Assembly: GCA_002361775.1 (NCBI GenBank)
Contig: DETV01000006.1
Location: 1 to 64,000 of the forward strand
DNA: 64,000 nucleotides
Source of the DNA: Eubacterium sp. UBA3279
Lineage (GTDB): Bacteria; Bacillota; Clostridia; Lachnospirales; Lachnospiraceae
Direction: 5' to 3'
Positions 28,385-37,248 of the stretch are shown in pieces (within the stretch, counting starts at the first letter, position 1; every line of letters begins with the position of its first letter). The notes beneath the pieces are model-generated. The model made no database searches. It was given only the letters and a program-made list of their open reading frames with translations, and was not told the origin of the DNA. The translations under genes and the position numbers were made by a program.

Positions 28385-28530
28385 TCACACTAAAAATTGT
28401 TCTAAATCTGGATACTCTTTAATATGTTTTCTCACATCACTCCCCACATCCACAGGAAATATACTCATTTTGGAAAAGATTTTCGCATCAATAATTCCTA
28501 TGTAAAGGCAATCCGAAGATTGCCCCAGGC
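28385..28530 (-). other. Possible 3' remnant of a gene upstream of ribokinase
   Basis: In 28367-28635 there is no full gene. One minus-strand frame is open for about 48 codons and ends MSIFPVDVGSDVRKHIKEY plus eight residues before TGA at 28385. It reads like the tail of a real protein, ending just before the ribokinase ribosome site. No family recognised. It may be the leftover of an upstream operon partner; low certainty. Confidence 0.3.
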
Positions 28531-28635
28531 ATTATACCTGCTCTGGATTATACTGGCTCGTTGTCCAAAGCGTATTTTATTAAAACTGCTTTTAGAAACG
28601 GGATTTGTCAAGGGAGCTTTCTGCAAAAGTTATTA

Positions 28636-29607
28636 CTATTTCAATTCTAAAACGTACCGATATCCTTTCTCGGTCTTTTCATATCTCCGAAAGCCTACAC
28701 TCTCAAAGCACTTTTGTGAGGCGATGTTGAAATCGTAGATTTCGCCAACGTACAGCTTATCATATCCCACCGCTTTGCCATGCTCGACGAAGGCAGATAT
28801 AACCTTTTTACCAATACCTTTCCCACGGTATTCACGCTCACCAATCACGATGGGCATATCTTCTTGCCAAAAAGTAACGTCACCGATAGGCTTCCATTCG
28901 CCGTTCTCATTGACTTCGATGAAATACAGCTCGCCTTTGTCATTAAGATAGTTATACATATTTGTCAAGGTTTCGTAGGAATACAGTTCAGATTTACCAT
29001 CAACAAGAAGAACTGTTTCTGGGTCTTGATACCACTCAAACGCAAACTCATAATTGCCATCAAAACGGCGGAGGCGGAGAGTTTCTTCAATCTGTAGTAC
29101 GTCATTTATGTAGCTGACAAAATCCTTTTCAACCAACTCATAATCGACTGATGATTGAAGCCGCCCGAGCTGATCTTTCCAAGAATCAATGTTGGTTCGC
29201 ACCTTGCAAAAACCAAGTGATTCGTAAATGTGCTGCGCTCTTCTATTCGTTAAGTTTGTATCGAGGACGATTTTGGAATAGCCGTTTTTGAACAGCCAGC
29301 CAATCAGCATACTCAAAACCTTTCTGCCAACACCACGGTTCTGACAATCGGTTTCGCAAATCTTAATACCGATTTCTGCAACGCCGTCCGACACATTGCG
29401 GTAATTACACTCACCGATTAGGCGTTCACTTTCTTCAATGACCATACGACCATTTCCAAGTCCTTCGATAACTTCTTCCTCGGTTGTTCCCAAGCCGTTG
29501 GGAAATCCAGCGTGTGCCATCACAACACCGTCATTCCACCAAGCAGTAATCTGCTTTGCGTCGGCACGCTCAGTTTGACGGATGATTAAATTCTCATATT
29601 GTATCAT
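28636..29607 (-). CDS. Tandem double-GNAT N-acetyltransferase
   Basis: A 323-residue protein with two GNAT acetyltransferase domains in tandem. The first (about 1-155) has the acetyl-CoA pyrophosphate loop CQNRGVGRKVL and the C-terminal NRRAQHIYESLGF. The second (about 175-323) has YRGKGIGKKVI and NIASQKCFESVGFRRYEK. Single GNAT enzymes are about 150-180 residues, so this is a fusion or internal duplication of two different copies. The substrate is unknown; possibilities include antibiotics, peptides or protein N-termini. Its neighbours are remnants, suggesting acquired DNA. Confidence 0.85.
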   Translation of the reverse strand: MIQYENLIIRQTERADAKQITAWWNDGVVMAHAGFPNGLGTTEEEVIEGLGNGRMVIEESERLIGECNYRNVSDGVAEIGIKICETDCQNRGVGRKVLSMLIGWLFKNGYSKIVLDTNLTNRRAQHIYESLGFCKVRTNIDSWKDQLGRLQSSVDYELVEKDFVSYINDVLQIEETLRLRRFDGNYEFAFEWYQDPETVLLVDGKSELYSYETLTNMYNYLNDKGELYFIEVNENGEWKPIGDVTFWQEDMPIVIGEREYRGKGIGKKVISAFVEHGKAVGYDKLYVGEIYDFNIASQKCFESVGFRRYEKTEKGYRYVLELK

Positions 29608-29640
29608 AATAGTTTTCCTTATCTGCTAACAAAGTGTTTG

Positions 29641-29790
29641 TGAGGACTATCCAATTCAAATACCTTCTTTTTATTGTACTCTTTTCTTCCATTCTCAAAA
29701 ACATTCTTCTGTCCACAAAAGGCGTAGAGGGCAAATATCAGCACCAGTTTCTTCTTTGCATTCACGAACAAGCCCGTCAAAAGGTCTTTC
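29641..29790 (-). pseudogene. Nudix hydrolase remnant
   Basis: Within the 340 bases between the GNAT and aldo/keto reductase genes, one minus-strand frame reads GLVRECKEETGADICPLRLL, carrying the RExxEExG core of a Nudix box. It hits TGA at 29695; a neighbouring frame continues with plausible coding sequence (ENGRKEYNKKKVFELDSP). There is no full Nudix domain, so this is at most a decayed fragment. The rest of the gap holds AT-rich sequence without recognised features. Confidence 0.45.
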
Positions 29791-29947
29791 AAATCACGAA
29801 ACCATTTATCGGTGAAAAAGGCATTTTCTGCAGAAAAACATAGTCCAGAATTTAAAGCGTGATATAAACTTATCCCATACGCATGAGAAATTAACTCATG
29901 GTTATCGGCATGATTTTTTGAAATAGCCGACTACTGATATGTTAGCA

Positions 29948-31096
29948 CTATTCAAATAATTTCGCTGCTTTCTCCATTCTTTCTGCTATCGGAACTCCAA
30001 ACGGACATCTTGTCTCACATTCCTGACATCCGATACATTCGGAAGCCTTATGTTCCAGTAACATATAGTGGGACTGCAGGGATGACGGAATCTCCGGCTG
30101 CATTACCGCCAGATCGTAATACTTATTGATCATGGCAATATCAAGATTTACGGCACAGGGTTTACAGTGACCGCAGTATGTACATTCTCCTTTGTAGGAA
30201 TGGAGTGGCGCATTAGCAAGAACAGATGCATAATCTTTTTCTTCATCGGAAGCCACTTCGTACTGAACTGCCTGATCGATCTGCTCCTTTGTGTCATATC
30301 CACATAAAATGGAAGCTGTTGCCGGTCTGGTCAGGGCATAGTGAATACACTGCAATGGGGTCAGTCTGACGCCGAAGGGAGAACGTTTTTCGTCAAAAAG
30401 ACGTCCCCCTGCAAATCCTTTCATAACTGTGATGCCCACATTGTATTCTTCACAAAGCTTGTATAATTCTGATCTTTCCACATTGATTCCAGACAGATTT
30501 TCATCATAGGAATATCCGTCTTTCAACAATTCATCCAGATCCTGTCCTGCCGGAAGCATATCAAATGCAGGATTTACACTGAATAAAAGCATCTCGATCA
30601 GTCCTGATTTCACTGCCATCTTAGCCGTTTCCGGATTATGGGAACTCATTCCAATATGACGAATGACACCCTTCTCTTTCAGTTCTTTTACATACTTCAG
30701 GAACTCACTGTCCTGAATGTTGTTCCAGTCTTCCACCGTATCCACATAATGAATCATGCCAAGATCGATATAGTCTGTCTGCAATCTTGTCAGAAGATCT
30801 TCAAATGCCTGTTTTACATACTTTACATCTCTGGTGCGTACATACTGTCCATCCTGCCAGGTGGAGCCTAAATGTCCCTGCACATACCATTTATCTCTGT
30901 TTCCAAGCATTGCCTTTCCGATAATATCTCTGGATTTTGGATCCGGCATCCAACAGTCAATGATATTGATTCCTTTTTCTGAAGCATATTTCATCAATTC
31001 TATAGATTCTTCTTCCGGATGACGTTCCAGCCATTCGCCGCCAAATCCAATCTCACTCACGTACAAGCCTGTTTTTCCCAACATTCTTTTTTTCAT
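29948..31096 (-). CDS. Aldo/keto reductase with C-terminal 4Fe-4S domain
   Basis: An NADPH-dependent aldo/keto reductase barrel (382 residues) starting MKKRMLGKTGLYVSEIGFGG, with IIDCW and a catalytic Tyr/His region, fused to a ferredoxin-like tail. The tail has CTYCGHCKPC and CIGCQECETRCPFG, enough cysteines for two 4Fe-4S clusters. Such proteins are common in anaerobes and may couple carbonyl reduction to ferredoxin. The ATG at 31096 follows GAGG; an upstream in-frame GTG adds five residues. Substrate unknown. It seems monocistronic. Confidence 0.9.
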   Translation of the reverse strand: MKKRMLGKTGLYVSEIGFGGEWLERHPEEESIELMKYASEKGINIIDCWMPDPKSRDIIGKAMLGNRDKWYVQGHLGSTWQDGQYVRTRDVKYVKQAFEDLLTRLQTDYIDLGMIHYVDTVEDWNNIQDSEFLKYVKELKEKGVIRHIGMSSHNPETAKMAVKSGLIEMLLFSVNPAFDMLPAGQDLDELLKDGYSYDENLSGINVERSELYKLCEEYNVGITVMKGFAGGRLFDEKRSPFGVRLTPLQCIHYALTRPATASILCGYDTKEQIDQAVQYEVASDEEKDYASVLANAPLHSYKGECTYCGHCKPCAVNLDIAMINKYYDLAVMQPEIPSSLQSHYMLLEHKASECIGCQECETRCPFGVPIAERMEKAAKLFE

Positions 31097-31182
31097 CTTA
31101 ATACACCTCACATTCTTTTTGTTACCCTATGCGTTACATAATGTTAGAATTATTATAATATATTTTTCACTTTTCTACCACA

Positions 31183-31228
31183 TAAAAAAGGACAGATACA
31201 GCTTTTATGCAAGCCACATCTGCCCCTG
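31183..31228 (-). terminator. Terminator downstream of rnhA
   Basis: On the minus strand GGGGCAGATG pairs imperfectly with the ATCTGTCC side, with an inner GCTT/AAGC stem, then six T. It ends the heme-mutS-like-rnhA transcript. Confidence 0.75.
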
Positions 31229-31267
31229 TTTCTAACTGTCTTTTTACAACAATCTTCCTGTAATCAT

Positions 31268-31741
31268 CTATACCCCCGGATCCACCAGCAAATTGTCTCC
31301 ATCTGCTGCGGAGGTGGCCAGATAGTCGCATCTCTCATTCATTTCGTGACCGTCGTGACCCTTTACCCAAATAAAAGTTACCTGATGGGGTTCTTTTGCT
31401 TTCAGGAGTCGTTTCCACAGATCCACATTTTTAACCGGTTCATTTTTCCCCCGCTTCCAGCCTTTACGCAGCCATCCGTCAATCCAGTGTTGATTAAACG
31501 CATCCACCAGATATTTAGAATCGGAATATAATTCGATTTCACAGGGACGGTTTAATGCTTCCATACCGGCAATCGCCGCCATCAATTCCATACGATTGTT
31601 GGTGGTTTTTACGTATCCTGCAGAAAGTTCCTTTTCGTGGAGCTGACCTTTGCTGTCTACATAATGCAAAACGCATCCATATCCTCCTGGACCGTCCGGA
31701 TTTCCTCTTGCAGAACCATCCGTATATATTTTCACATGCAT
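31268..31741 (-). CDS. rnhA: Ribonuclease HI
   Basis: Cleaves RNA in RNA-DNA hybrids. At 157 residues it has standard length. The four carboxylates of the active site are visible: TDGSARG (Asp), NNRMELMA (Glu), SDSKYLVD (Asp) and HEMNERCD (Asp). The ATG at 31741 follows GGAGAGAA; the longer frame overlaps the preceding gene and lacks a site. It follows the MutS-like gene by 13 bases, thus last in the hem operon. Confidence 0.94.
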   Translation of the reverse strand: MHVKIYTDGSARGNPDGPGGYGCVLHYVDSKGQLHEKELSAGYVKTTNNRMELMAAIAGMEALNRPCEIELYSDSKYLVDAFNQHWIDGWLRKGWKRGKNEPVKNVDLWKRLLKAKEPHQVTFIWVKGHDGHEMNERCDYLATSAADGDNLLVDPGV

Positions 31742-31754
31742 ACTTTCTTCTCTC

Positions 31755-33455
31755 CTATTCCCATATACCTGTCTGTTCAAATTTTCTTGCTGATTCCTGG
31801 GCTTCTGACACAATTTTCTGATCGTATCCTATCATTTCCAGAAGTTTAATGGCATTTCTGGTGGTTGCCCGTCCCTCTTTCAATTGATAATTAAACAGCA
31901 CGTCATGGTCTTTTATTTCTTCTTCGAAATGATAATTTTCATACTGCTTTTCCAGAATATAGGATAACTCAATGTCATGAGTTGCAGCCAGAGGAAGCAC
32001 ATATGGCTGAGACAGATATTTTAATATTCTGGAAGAAGCTGCAATTCTTTCAATGGTGTTGGTTCCCCGAAGCACTTCATCCACAATACACAATACCGGC
32101 TGTTTTTTCTCACATTCTTTCAGTATTCTCTGGAGAGATTTTATCTCTACAATGTAGTAACTTTCTCCCCCTTCCAGGTTATCCCGAAGCGCCATGGAGG
32201 TCATTACTTTTACATAATTTCCCCGGTAACTGTGAGAAATACAGGTGTAAATCGTCTGTGACAAAATCGCATTTAACGCTACTGTTTTCAAAAATGTGGA
32301 CTTACCGGAAGCATTGGATCCGGTGACAAGAATTCCCCCTGCGATCCGGATACTGTTTGCCACCGGATTGGGAATCAGAGGATGATACAGATCTTTCATT
32401 TCCACTGAAATCTGTTCCATTTCTTTTCTTTCTTCCCATTTTCTCAGTTCAGGTATACTGTAATAGGGCAGATACTCCCGGAAAGATGCCACAGCGATCA
32501 GCGCATCCAGTTCTCCCATGGCAGTAAATAATTCATCAATTTCCGCCTCATGCCCCCGAACGCCCTTTACCATGGAATAAAACTTAATAATATCCACCTG
32601 GAACATGATTTTCAGATAAGATAACACAAAGGCTTCCAGTCCATCCTGCATGGCATTGGCCGACGTAACCAAAAATGCGCCTCTTCGAAATCCCTGCAGT
32701 TTTTTCCGAACCCCTTCTATCCGATCCAGCTGCTCCTGGATTTCTGGATTTTTCATTTTGGAAAATCCGTCTGCCGCCTTTAACAGACGCAGAATACACA
32801 AAAAGCAATTCAGATAAGGCTCTATCTTTTTCGAATCTTTCATGTGCACATATCCATTGAAACATAAAATCACCAACAGCAGCAAAGCGCCAGTCAGAGG
32901 CTGAACAAAAATCGCGCCGATTCCTGCCAGAGTAAGACAAGCCAGAATCACATATTTTGCCACTCCCTTCTGTTCCACATCTTTCAAAACAAAGATATAA
33001 TCCGAAAGAGACATGGTGGAAATTTTCCGTACTTCCCGCACCAGCATCTGTATATCTTCTCTTTCCTTCTGGTGAGTCCGAAAATATTCAATCAAACGGT
33101 TTCGTTCTTTTAATACTTCTTCATCAAATTCCGGCAGACGAAGCATGGCATATAAAACATCTTCTCCACAGGACGATACCGTGGTATTCATATTTACAAA
33201 TATCTGATCCATGGAAAGGTCATTCCAGGTAATGTCATCGATCAGAAATCTGTCTTTCTGATGCCTTCTGGCATAATGAGAAATACTCTCAAGTTCTTCT
33301 GAAGAATATTCTCTGTCTGTAACAGATCCCCACATTCTTCTCAGCTTTGCCAGAAACCATTGTTTCTGTCTTCGTCTGTCCCAGAGCATCCACGCCCCCG
33401 CGACAAAAACAAACAGGGCTATGGTAAAAATGGTAATCATTGTTTCTCTGGTCAT
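31755..33455 (-). CDS. Membrane-associated MutS-like ATPase
   Basis: A 566-residue protein whose C-terminal third is a MutS-type ABC ATPase: Walker A TGSNASGKST, Walker B LCIVDEVLRGTN, and a following ATHDIEL. The N-terminal part differs from MutS: a membrane helix at about residues 7-24 and another hydrophobic pair at about 165-200 (YVILACLTLAGIGAIF and LLLLVILCF). There is no mismatch-recognition domain, so a role in mismatch repair is doubtful. The start overlaps the hemL stop (ATGA). Function unknown; translation is coupled to tetrapyrrole synthesis. Confidence 0.83.
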   Translation of the reverse strand: MTRETMITIFTIALFVFVAGAWMLWDRRRQKQWFLAKLRRMWGSVTDREYSSEELESISHYARRHQKDRFLIDDITWNDLSMDQIFVNMNTTVSSCGEDVLYAMLRLPEFDEEVLKERNRLIEYFRTHQKEREDIQMLVREVRKISTMSLSDYIFVLKDVEQKGVAKYVILACLTLAGIGAIFVQPLTGALLLLVILCFNGYVHMKDSKKIEPYLNCFLCILRLLKAADGFSKMKNPEIQEQLDRIEGVRKKLQGFRRGAFLVTSANAMQDGLEAFVLSYLKIMFQVDIIKFYSMVKGVRGHEAEIDELFTAMGELDALIAVASFREYLPYYSIPELRKWEERKEMEQISVEMKDLYHPLIPNPVANSIRIAGGILVTGSNASGKSTFLKTVALNAILSQTIYTCISHSYRGNYVKVMTSMALRDNLEGGESYYIVEIKSLQRILKECEKKQPVLCIVDEVLRGTNTIERIAASSRILKYLSQPYVLPLAATHDIELSYILEKQYENYHFEEEIKDHDVLFNYQLKEGRATTRNAIKLLEMIGYDQKIVSEAQESARKFEQTGIWE

Positions 33456-34729
33456 CTTCTCAAAAACTGCTCAAATATCCGCAGTGTCTCCTGTGTCGTT
33501 TCTTCTGTATGGGCATTGGACAGGAAAATAGCTTCAAACTGGGAAGGAGCCAGATGTACTCCATGCTCCAGCATATATTGGAAATATTCCGCAAATGCTT
33601 TTGTATCACTGGCTTTTGCATCTTCGTAATTTTCCACCTTCTTTGAAGTGAAAAACAAACATCCCAGAGAACCGATGGAATTCATTGTCCACGGTTTTCC
33701 TGTTTCTTTCAGGAGTCTTTCCATACCGCCAAACAATGCTTTCCCTGTCTCTTCCATATGGGTATAAATCTCCGGATGCTCCTTTAAGATTTTAAGCTGG
33801 GTAATACCTGCTGCCATAGCCACCGGATTTCCGCTGAGTGTACCTGCCTGATATACATTTCCTGCAGGAGCCACCATTTCCATGATTTCTCTCTTACCGC
33901 CGTAAGCGCCCACCGGCATTCCGGCGCCAATGATTTTTCCATAAGTCACCAGGTCTGCCTGTACTCCAAAATATTCCTGAGCGCCTCCGAAGGCCAGACG
34001 AAATCCTGTGATCACCTCGTCAAATATAAGCACACTGCCTTCTTGGGTACAGATATCACGCAAGCCCTTCAAAAATCCCGGCGCTGGTAATACCACTCCC
34101 ATATTGGCTGCTACCGGCTCCACGATCACTGCAGCGATTTCTCCTGAAAATTCTTCAAATAATGCTTTTACGCTTTCCAGATCATTATACACTGCCGTAA
34201 GGGTATCCTGAGTGCATCCGGCAGGCACTCCCGCACTGTCCGGAACACCTGCTGTCATCACTCCGGAGCCTGCTTTTACCAACAGAGCATCTGAATGTCC
34301 ATGATAACATCCGGCAAATTTGATGATTTTATTTTTTCCTGTATATCCTCTTGCCGCCCGGATAGCGCTCATTACCGCTTCCGTACCGGAATTTACCATA
34401 CGGATCATTTCCACAGACGGGATATTTTCACAGATAAACTCTGCCATTTCCACTTCGATTTCTGTAGCCGCTCCAAAACTTAATCCGCTTTCCGCTTTTC
34501 GGATCACAGCTTTTAAGATATCCTGATTATTATGTCCCAGGATCATAGGACCCCAGGAACAGATATAGTCAATATATTTCTTACTGTCAGCATCAAAAAT
34601 ATAAGGACCTGTGGCTCCCTCCACAAACCGAGGTGTCATTCCCACAGAACCGTAAGCTCTCACAGGACTGTTTACTCCTCCCGGGATCACCTTCACTGCC
34701 CGATTAAATAAGTCATCCGATCTACTCAT
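33452..34729 (-). CDS. hemL: Glutamate-1-semialdehyde 2,1-aminomutase
   Basis: PLP enzyme forming 5-aminolevulinate from glutamate-1-semialdehyde, second step of the C5 pathway begun by HemA in the same operon. Motifs are GGVNSPVRA at the N-terminus, GSGVMTAG, FDEVITGFR, and the PLP Lys in TYGKIIGAGMP at about residue 265. At 425 residues it has the usual length. The ATG shares one base with the hemB stop. Confidence 0.96.
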   Translation of the reverse strand: MSRSDDLFNRAVKVIPGGVNSPVRAYGSVGMTPRFVEGATGPYIFDADSKKYIDYICSWGPMILGHNNQDILKAVIRKAESGLSFGAATEIEVEMAEFICENIPSVEMIRMVNSGTEAVMSAIRAARGYTGKNKIIKFAGCYHGHSDALLVKAGSGVMTAGVPDSAGVPAGCTQDTLTAVYNDLESVKALFEEFSGEIAAVIVEPVAANMGVVLPAPGFLKGLRDICTQEGSVLIFDEVITGFRLAFGGAQEYFGVQADLVTYGKIIGAGMPVGAYGGKREIMEMVAPAGNVYQAGTLSGNPVAMAAGITQLKILKEHPEIYTHMEETGKALFGGMERLLKETGKPWTMNSIGSLGCLFFTSKKVENYEDAKASDTKAFAEYFQYMLEHGVHLAPSQFEAIFLSNAHTEETTQETLRIFEQFLRR

Positions 34730-35712
34730 TATCCAATTCTCCCTTCATCCATACATTTTGCCAGTTCTTTTGCGTAATAGGTAAGGTAAATCTGCGCTCC
34801 TGCCCGATAGGTGCTCACTGCCATCTCACACATAATCCGTTCTTCATCGATCCAGCCTTTTTGTGCCGCCGCTTTCACCATGGCATATTCTCCGCTGACA
34901 CTATATGCAGCCACCGGTACATTTGTCACTTCTTTCACCCGGGTAATCATATCCAGATAAGACAGGGCCGGTTTTACCATTACGATATCTGCCCCTTCTT
35001 CCACATCCAGTAATGCTTCTTTTACACCCTCTCTGCTGTTATGGAAATCCATCTGGTAGCTTTTTCTGTCTCCAAAAGCGGGAGCTGAGTCTGCCGCTTC
35101 CCGGAAGGGTCCGTAAAATGCAGAAGCATATTTTACTGCATAGGACATGATGGGAGTTTCTTTGTAACCGTTTTTATCCAACGCCTGACGAATGGCAAGA
35201 ACACGTCCATCCATCATATCGGAAGGAGCTACCATATCTGCTCCTGCCTGCACATGGGAAACTGCTGTTTTTGCCAGAAGTTCCAGCGTGCTGTCATTTT
35301 CCACCTCATGACCGCAAAGCATTCCGCAATGACCGTGAGAGGTATATTCACAAAGACATACATCGGTAATGTAGTACAATTCCGGAAATTTCTCTTTTGC
35401 TGCCTGAAGGGCTTTCTGTACAATTCCATCCTGAGCATAGGCCTGGCTGGCAATTTCATCTTTGATATCCGGAATACCAAAAAGCATAACGCTTCCCACA
35501 CCTGCTTTTGCCACTCTTTCCAATTCGTAAGGCAAACGGTCCAGCGTATACCGAAACTGCCCCGGCATAGAAGGAATTTCATCTTCTCTGCCTGTTCCTT
35601 CCTGTACAAACATGGGATATATAAGAGAAGATTTATCCATTCTGGTTTCCCGAACCATTCTTCTTACATATTCTCCTCCACGTAATCTTCTTGGTCTTTT
35701 AATCATATCCAT
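34729..35712 (-). CDS. hemB: Porphobilinogen synthase (delta-aminolevulinate dehydratase)
   Basis: Condenses two 5-aminolevulinates to porphobilinogen. At 327 residues it is standard. N-terminal RPRRLR, the metal-binding region with CLCEYTSHGHCG (three Cys, zinc type), the first active-site Lys in YAVKYASAF and the Schiff-base Lys in IVMVKPALSYLD are visible. It lies 18 bases after the cobA-hemD fusion gene, and its stop overlaps hemL. Confidence 0.96.
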   Translation of the reverse strand: MDMIKRPRRLRGGEYVRRMVRETRMDKSSLIYPMFVQEGTGREDEIPSMPGQFRYTLDRLPYELERVAKAGVGSVMLFGIPDIKDEIASQAYAQDGIVQKALQAAKEKFPELYYITDVCLCEYTSHGHCGMLCGHEVENDSTLELLAKTAVSHVQAGADMVAPSDMMDGRVLAIRQALDKNGYKETPIMSYAVKYASAFYGPFREAADSAPAFGDRKSYQMDFHNSREGVKEALLDVEEGADIVMVKPALSYLDMITRVKEVTNVPVAAYSVSGEYAMVKAAAQKGWIDEERIMCEMAVSTYRAGAQIYLTYYAKELAKCMDEGRIG

Positions 35713-35730
35713 GATCTGTCATCTCCTAAA

Positions 35731-37248
35731 TTATTTTTTCTCCTGTCCGGCTAATTCTATAACCAATTCCACAAGGCTGTCAATAGATGCTTCCCGGGCT
35801 GTATACGTTTTCATTCCATACTTTTTGGCTTCCCCACAAGTCTGTTTTCCAATGCAGACCGCTTTCACCAGAGAATAATCCAGCTTGGGCAAAGCATTTA
35901 CAAATCCACGGACGGTGGAAGCGCTGGTAAATACGGCATAATCAATCTCCCCACGCTCAAATGCTCCCGCTTCATCGATCAGATCCTGTGTCTCATATCG
36001 GGTATCGTAAGTAGCCACATCATCTATTACGAGATCTTTTCTCACTGAAAGTTCCTGAATGATTTCTTTATTTCCAATGGCCGCTCTGGGAATAAGAATA
36101 TGAGCATTTTCCTCACAAACTTCTGCCATTTTTCTTCCCAGGGATGCTCCGTCAAAGATTTCCGGCAGCAGATCCGGATATAATCCTCTCTCTTCCAGTT
36201 CCTTTTTTGTTCCCTTTCCGATAGCTGCAATTTTTATATTTCCCAATGCTCTGAGATCTTTTCCCGATTTTTTCAAAAGTTCAAAAAATATTTTCACACC
36301 GCTGGGACTGGTAAAAGCAATCCACTGGTAAGTCTCCAGTTTTTCCAGACAGTTTTCCACCTGAGTAAGATCTTCTACAGGAGAAAGAGCAATTCCCGGA
36401 AGTTCTAAAACTTCTGCTCCCTGTCTTCTAAGCTGCATTGCCATCCGGGAAATCAATTCCTTCGGACGGGTCACCACCACTTTGCATCCTGCCAGCGGAA
36501 GTTTTTCATACCAGGCAAATTTATCTGCAACTTCGCAGACGCCTCCTACCACTATAATCGCCGGTGTAAGAATACCCTGACGGTCTACTTCCTCCTTCAA
36601 AGTTCCCACAGTAGCAACAATTCTTTTTTGTCCTGCCGTAGTTCCCTGCTGTAAAATAGCTGCCGGAACGGAGGGATCCATGCCTGCCGCCATCAGATTG
36701 TTACAAATATCTTCCAGAGCAGTAACTCCCATAAGAAATACAAGAGTTCCTTTTGTCCGTACCAGCGCTTCAAAATCAATATTATAGCTTTGACCTGCTT
36801 TCTTATGTCCCGTAATCACATGAACAGACGAACAGTAATCCCTGTGGGTTACCGGAATTCCGTTATATGCCGGGACAGCAATACAGGAAGTCACCCCCGG
36901 AACCACCTCATAGGGAATTCCGTGTTCGCAAAGCAGTTCCAACTCCTCTCCTCCCCTTCCAAAAAGAAAAGGATCTCCTCCTTTTAACCGTACCACCCGA
37001 TAGCCCTTTTGTGCCTCTTCCAAAAGTACCTGATTGATCATTTCCTGCTTCATCAGATGGTGGCCTGCCCGTTTTCCCACATTGATCAGACGGGCAGATT
37101 TGGGAATCATTGCCAGCACCCCATCTCCTACCAGACTGTCATATACAACCACCTGTGCCTCTTCCAGCACCCTTTTTCCTTTCAGAGTAAAAAGCCCCAC
37201 ATCTCCGGGACCTGCTCCTACCAGCCATACCTTTCCTGTCATGTCCAT
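35731..37248 (-). CDS. cobA-hemD: Uroporphyrinogen-III methyltransferase / uroporphyrinogen-III synthase fusion
   Basis: A 505-residue bifunctional enzyme. Residues about 1-245 are the SAM-dependent uroporphyrinogen-III C-methyltransferase (GAGPGDVGLFTLKG, RLKGGDPFLFGRGGEE, VTSCIAVPAYNGIPVTHR). Residues about 255-505 are uroporphyrinogen-III synthase (VVVTRPKELI, FTSPSGVKIFF, FTSASTVRGF). The fusion makes uroporphyrinogen III and methylates it to precorrin-2, committing flux to siroheme/B12. This arrangement is known in clostridia. It overlaps the hemC-containing gene by ten bases. Confidence 0.95.
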   Translation of the reverse strand: MDMTGKVWLVGAGPGDVGLFTLKGKRVLEEAQVVVYDSLVGDGVLAMIPKSARLINVGKRAGHHLMKQEMINQVLLEEAQKGYRVVRLKGGDPFLFGRGGEELELLCEHGIPYEVVPGVTSCIAVPAYNGIPVTHRDYCSSVHVITGHKKAGQSYNIDFEALVRTKGTLVFLMGVTALEDICNNLMAAGMDPSVPAAILQQGTTAGQKRIVATVGTLKEEVDRQGILTPAIIVVGGVCEVADKFAWYEKLPLAGCKVVVTRPKELISRMAMQLRRQGAEVLELPGIALSPVEDLTQVENCLEKLETYQWIAFTSPSGVKIFFELLKKSGKDLRALGNIKIAAIGKGTKKELEERGLYPDLLPEIFDGASLGRKMAEVCEENAHILIPRAAIGNKEIIQELSVRKDLVIDDVATYDTRYETQDLIDEAGAFERGEIDYAVFTSASTVRGFVNALPKLDYSLVKAVCIGKQTCGEAKKYGMKTYTAREASIDSLVELVIELAGQEKK

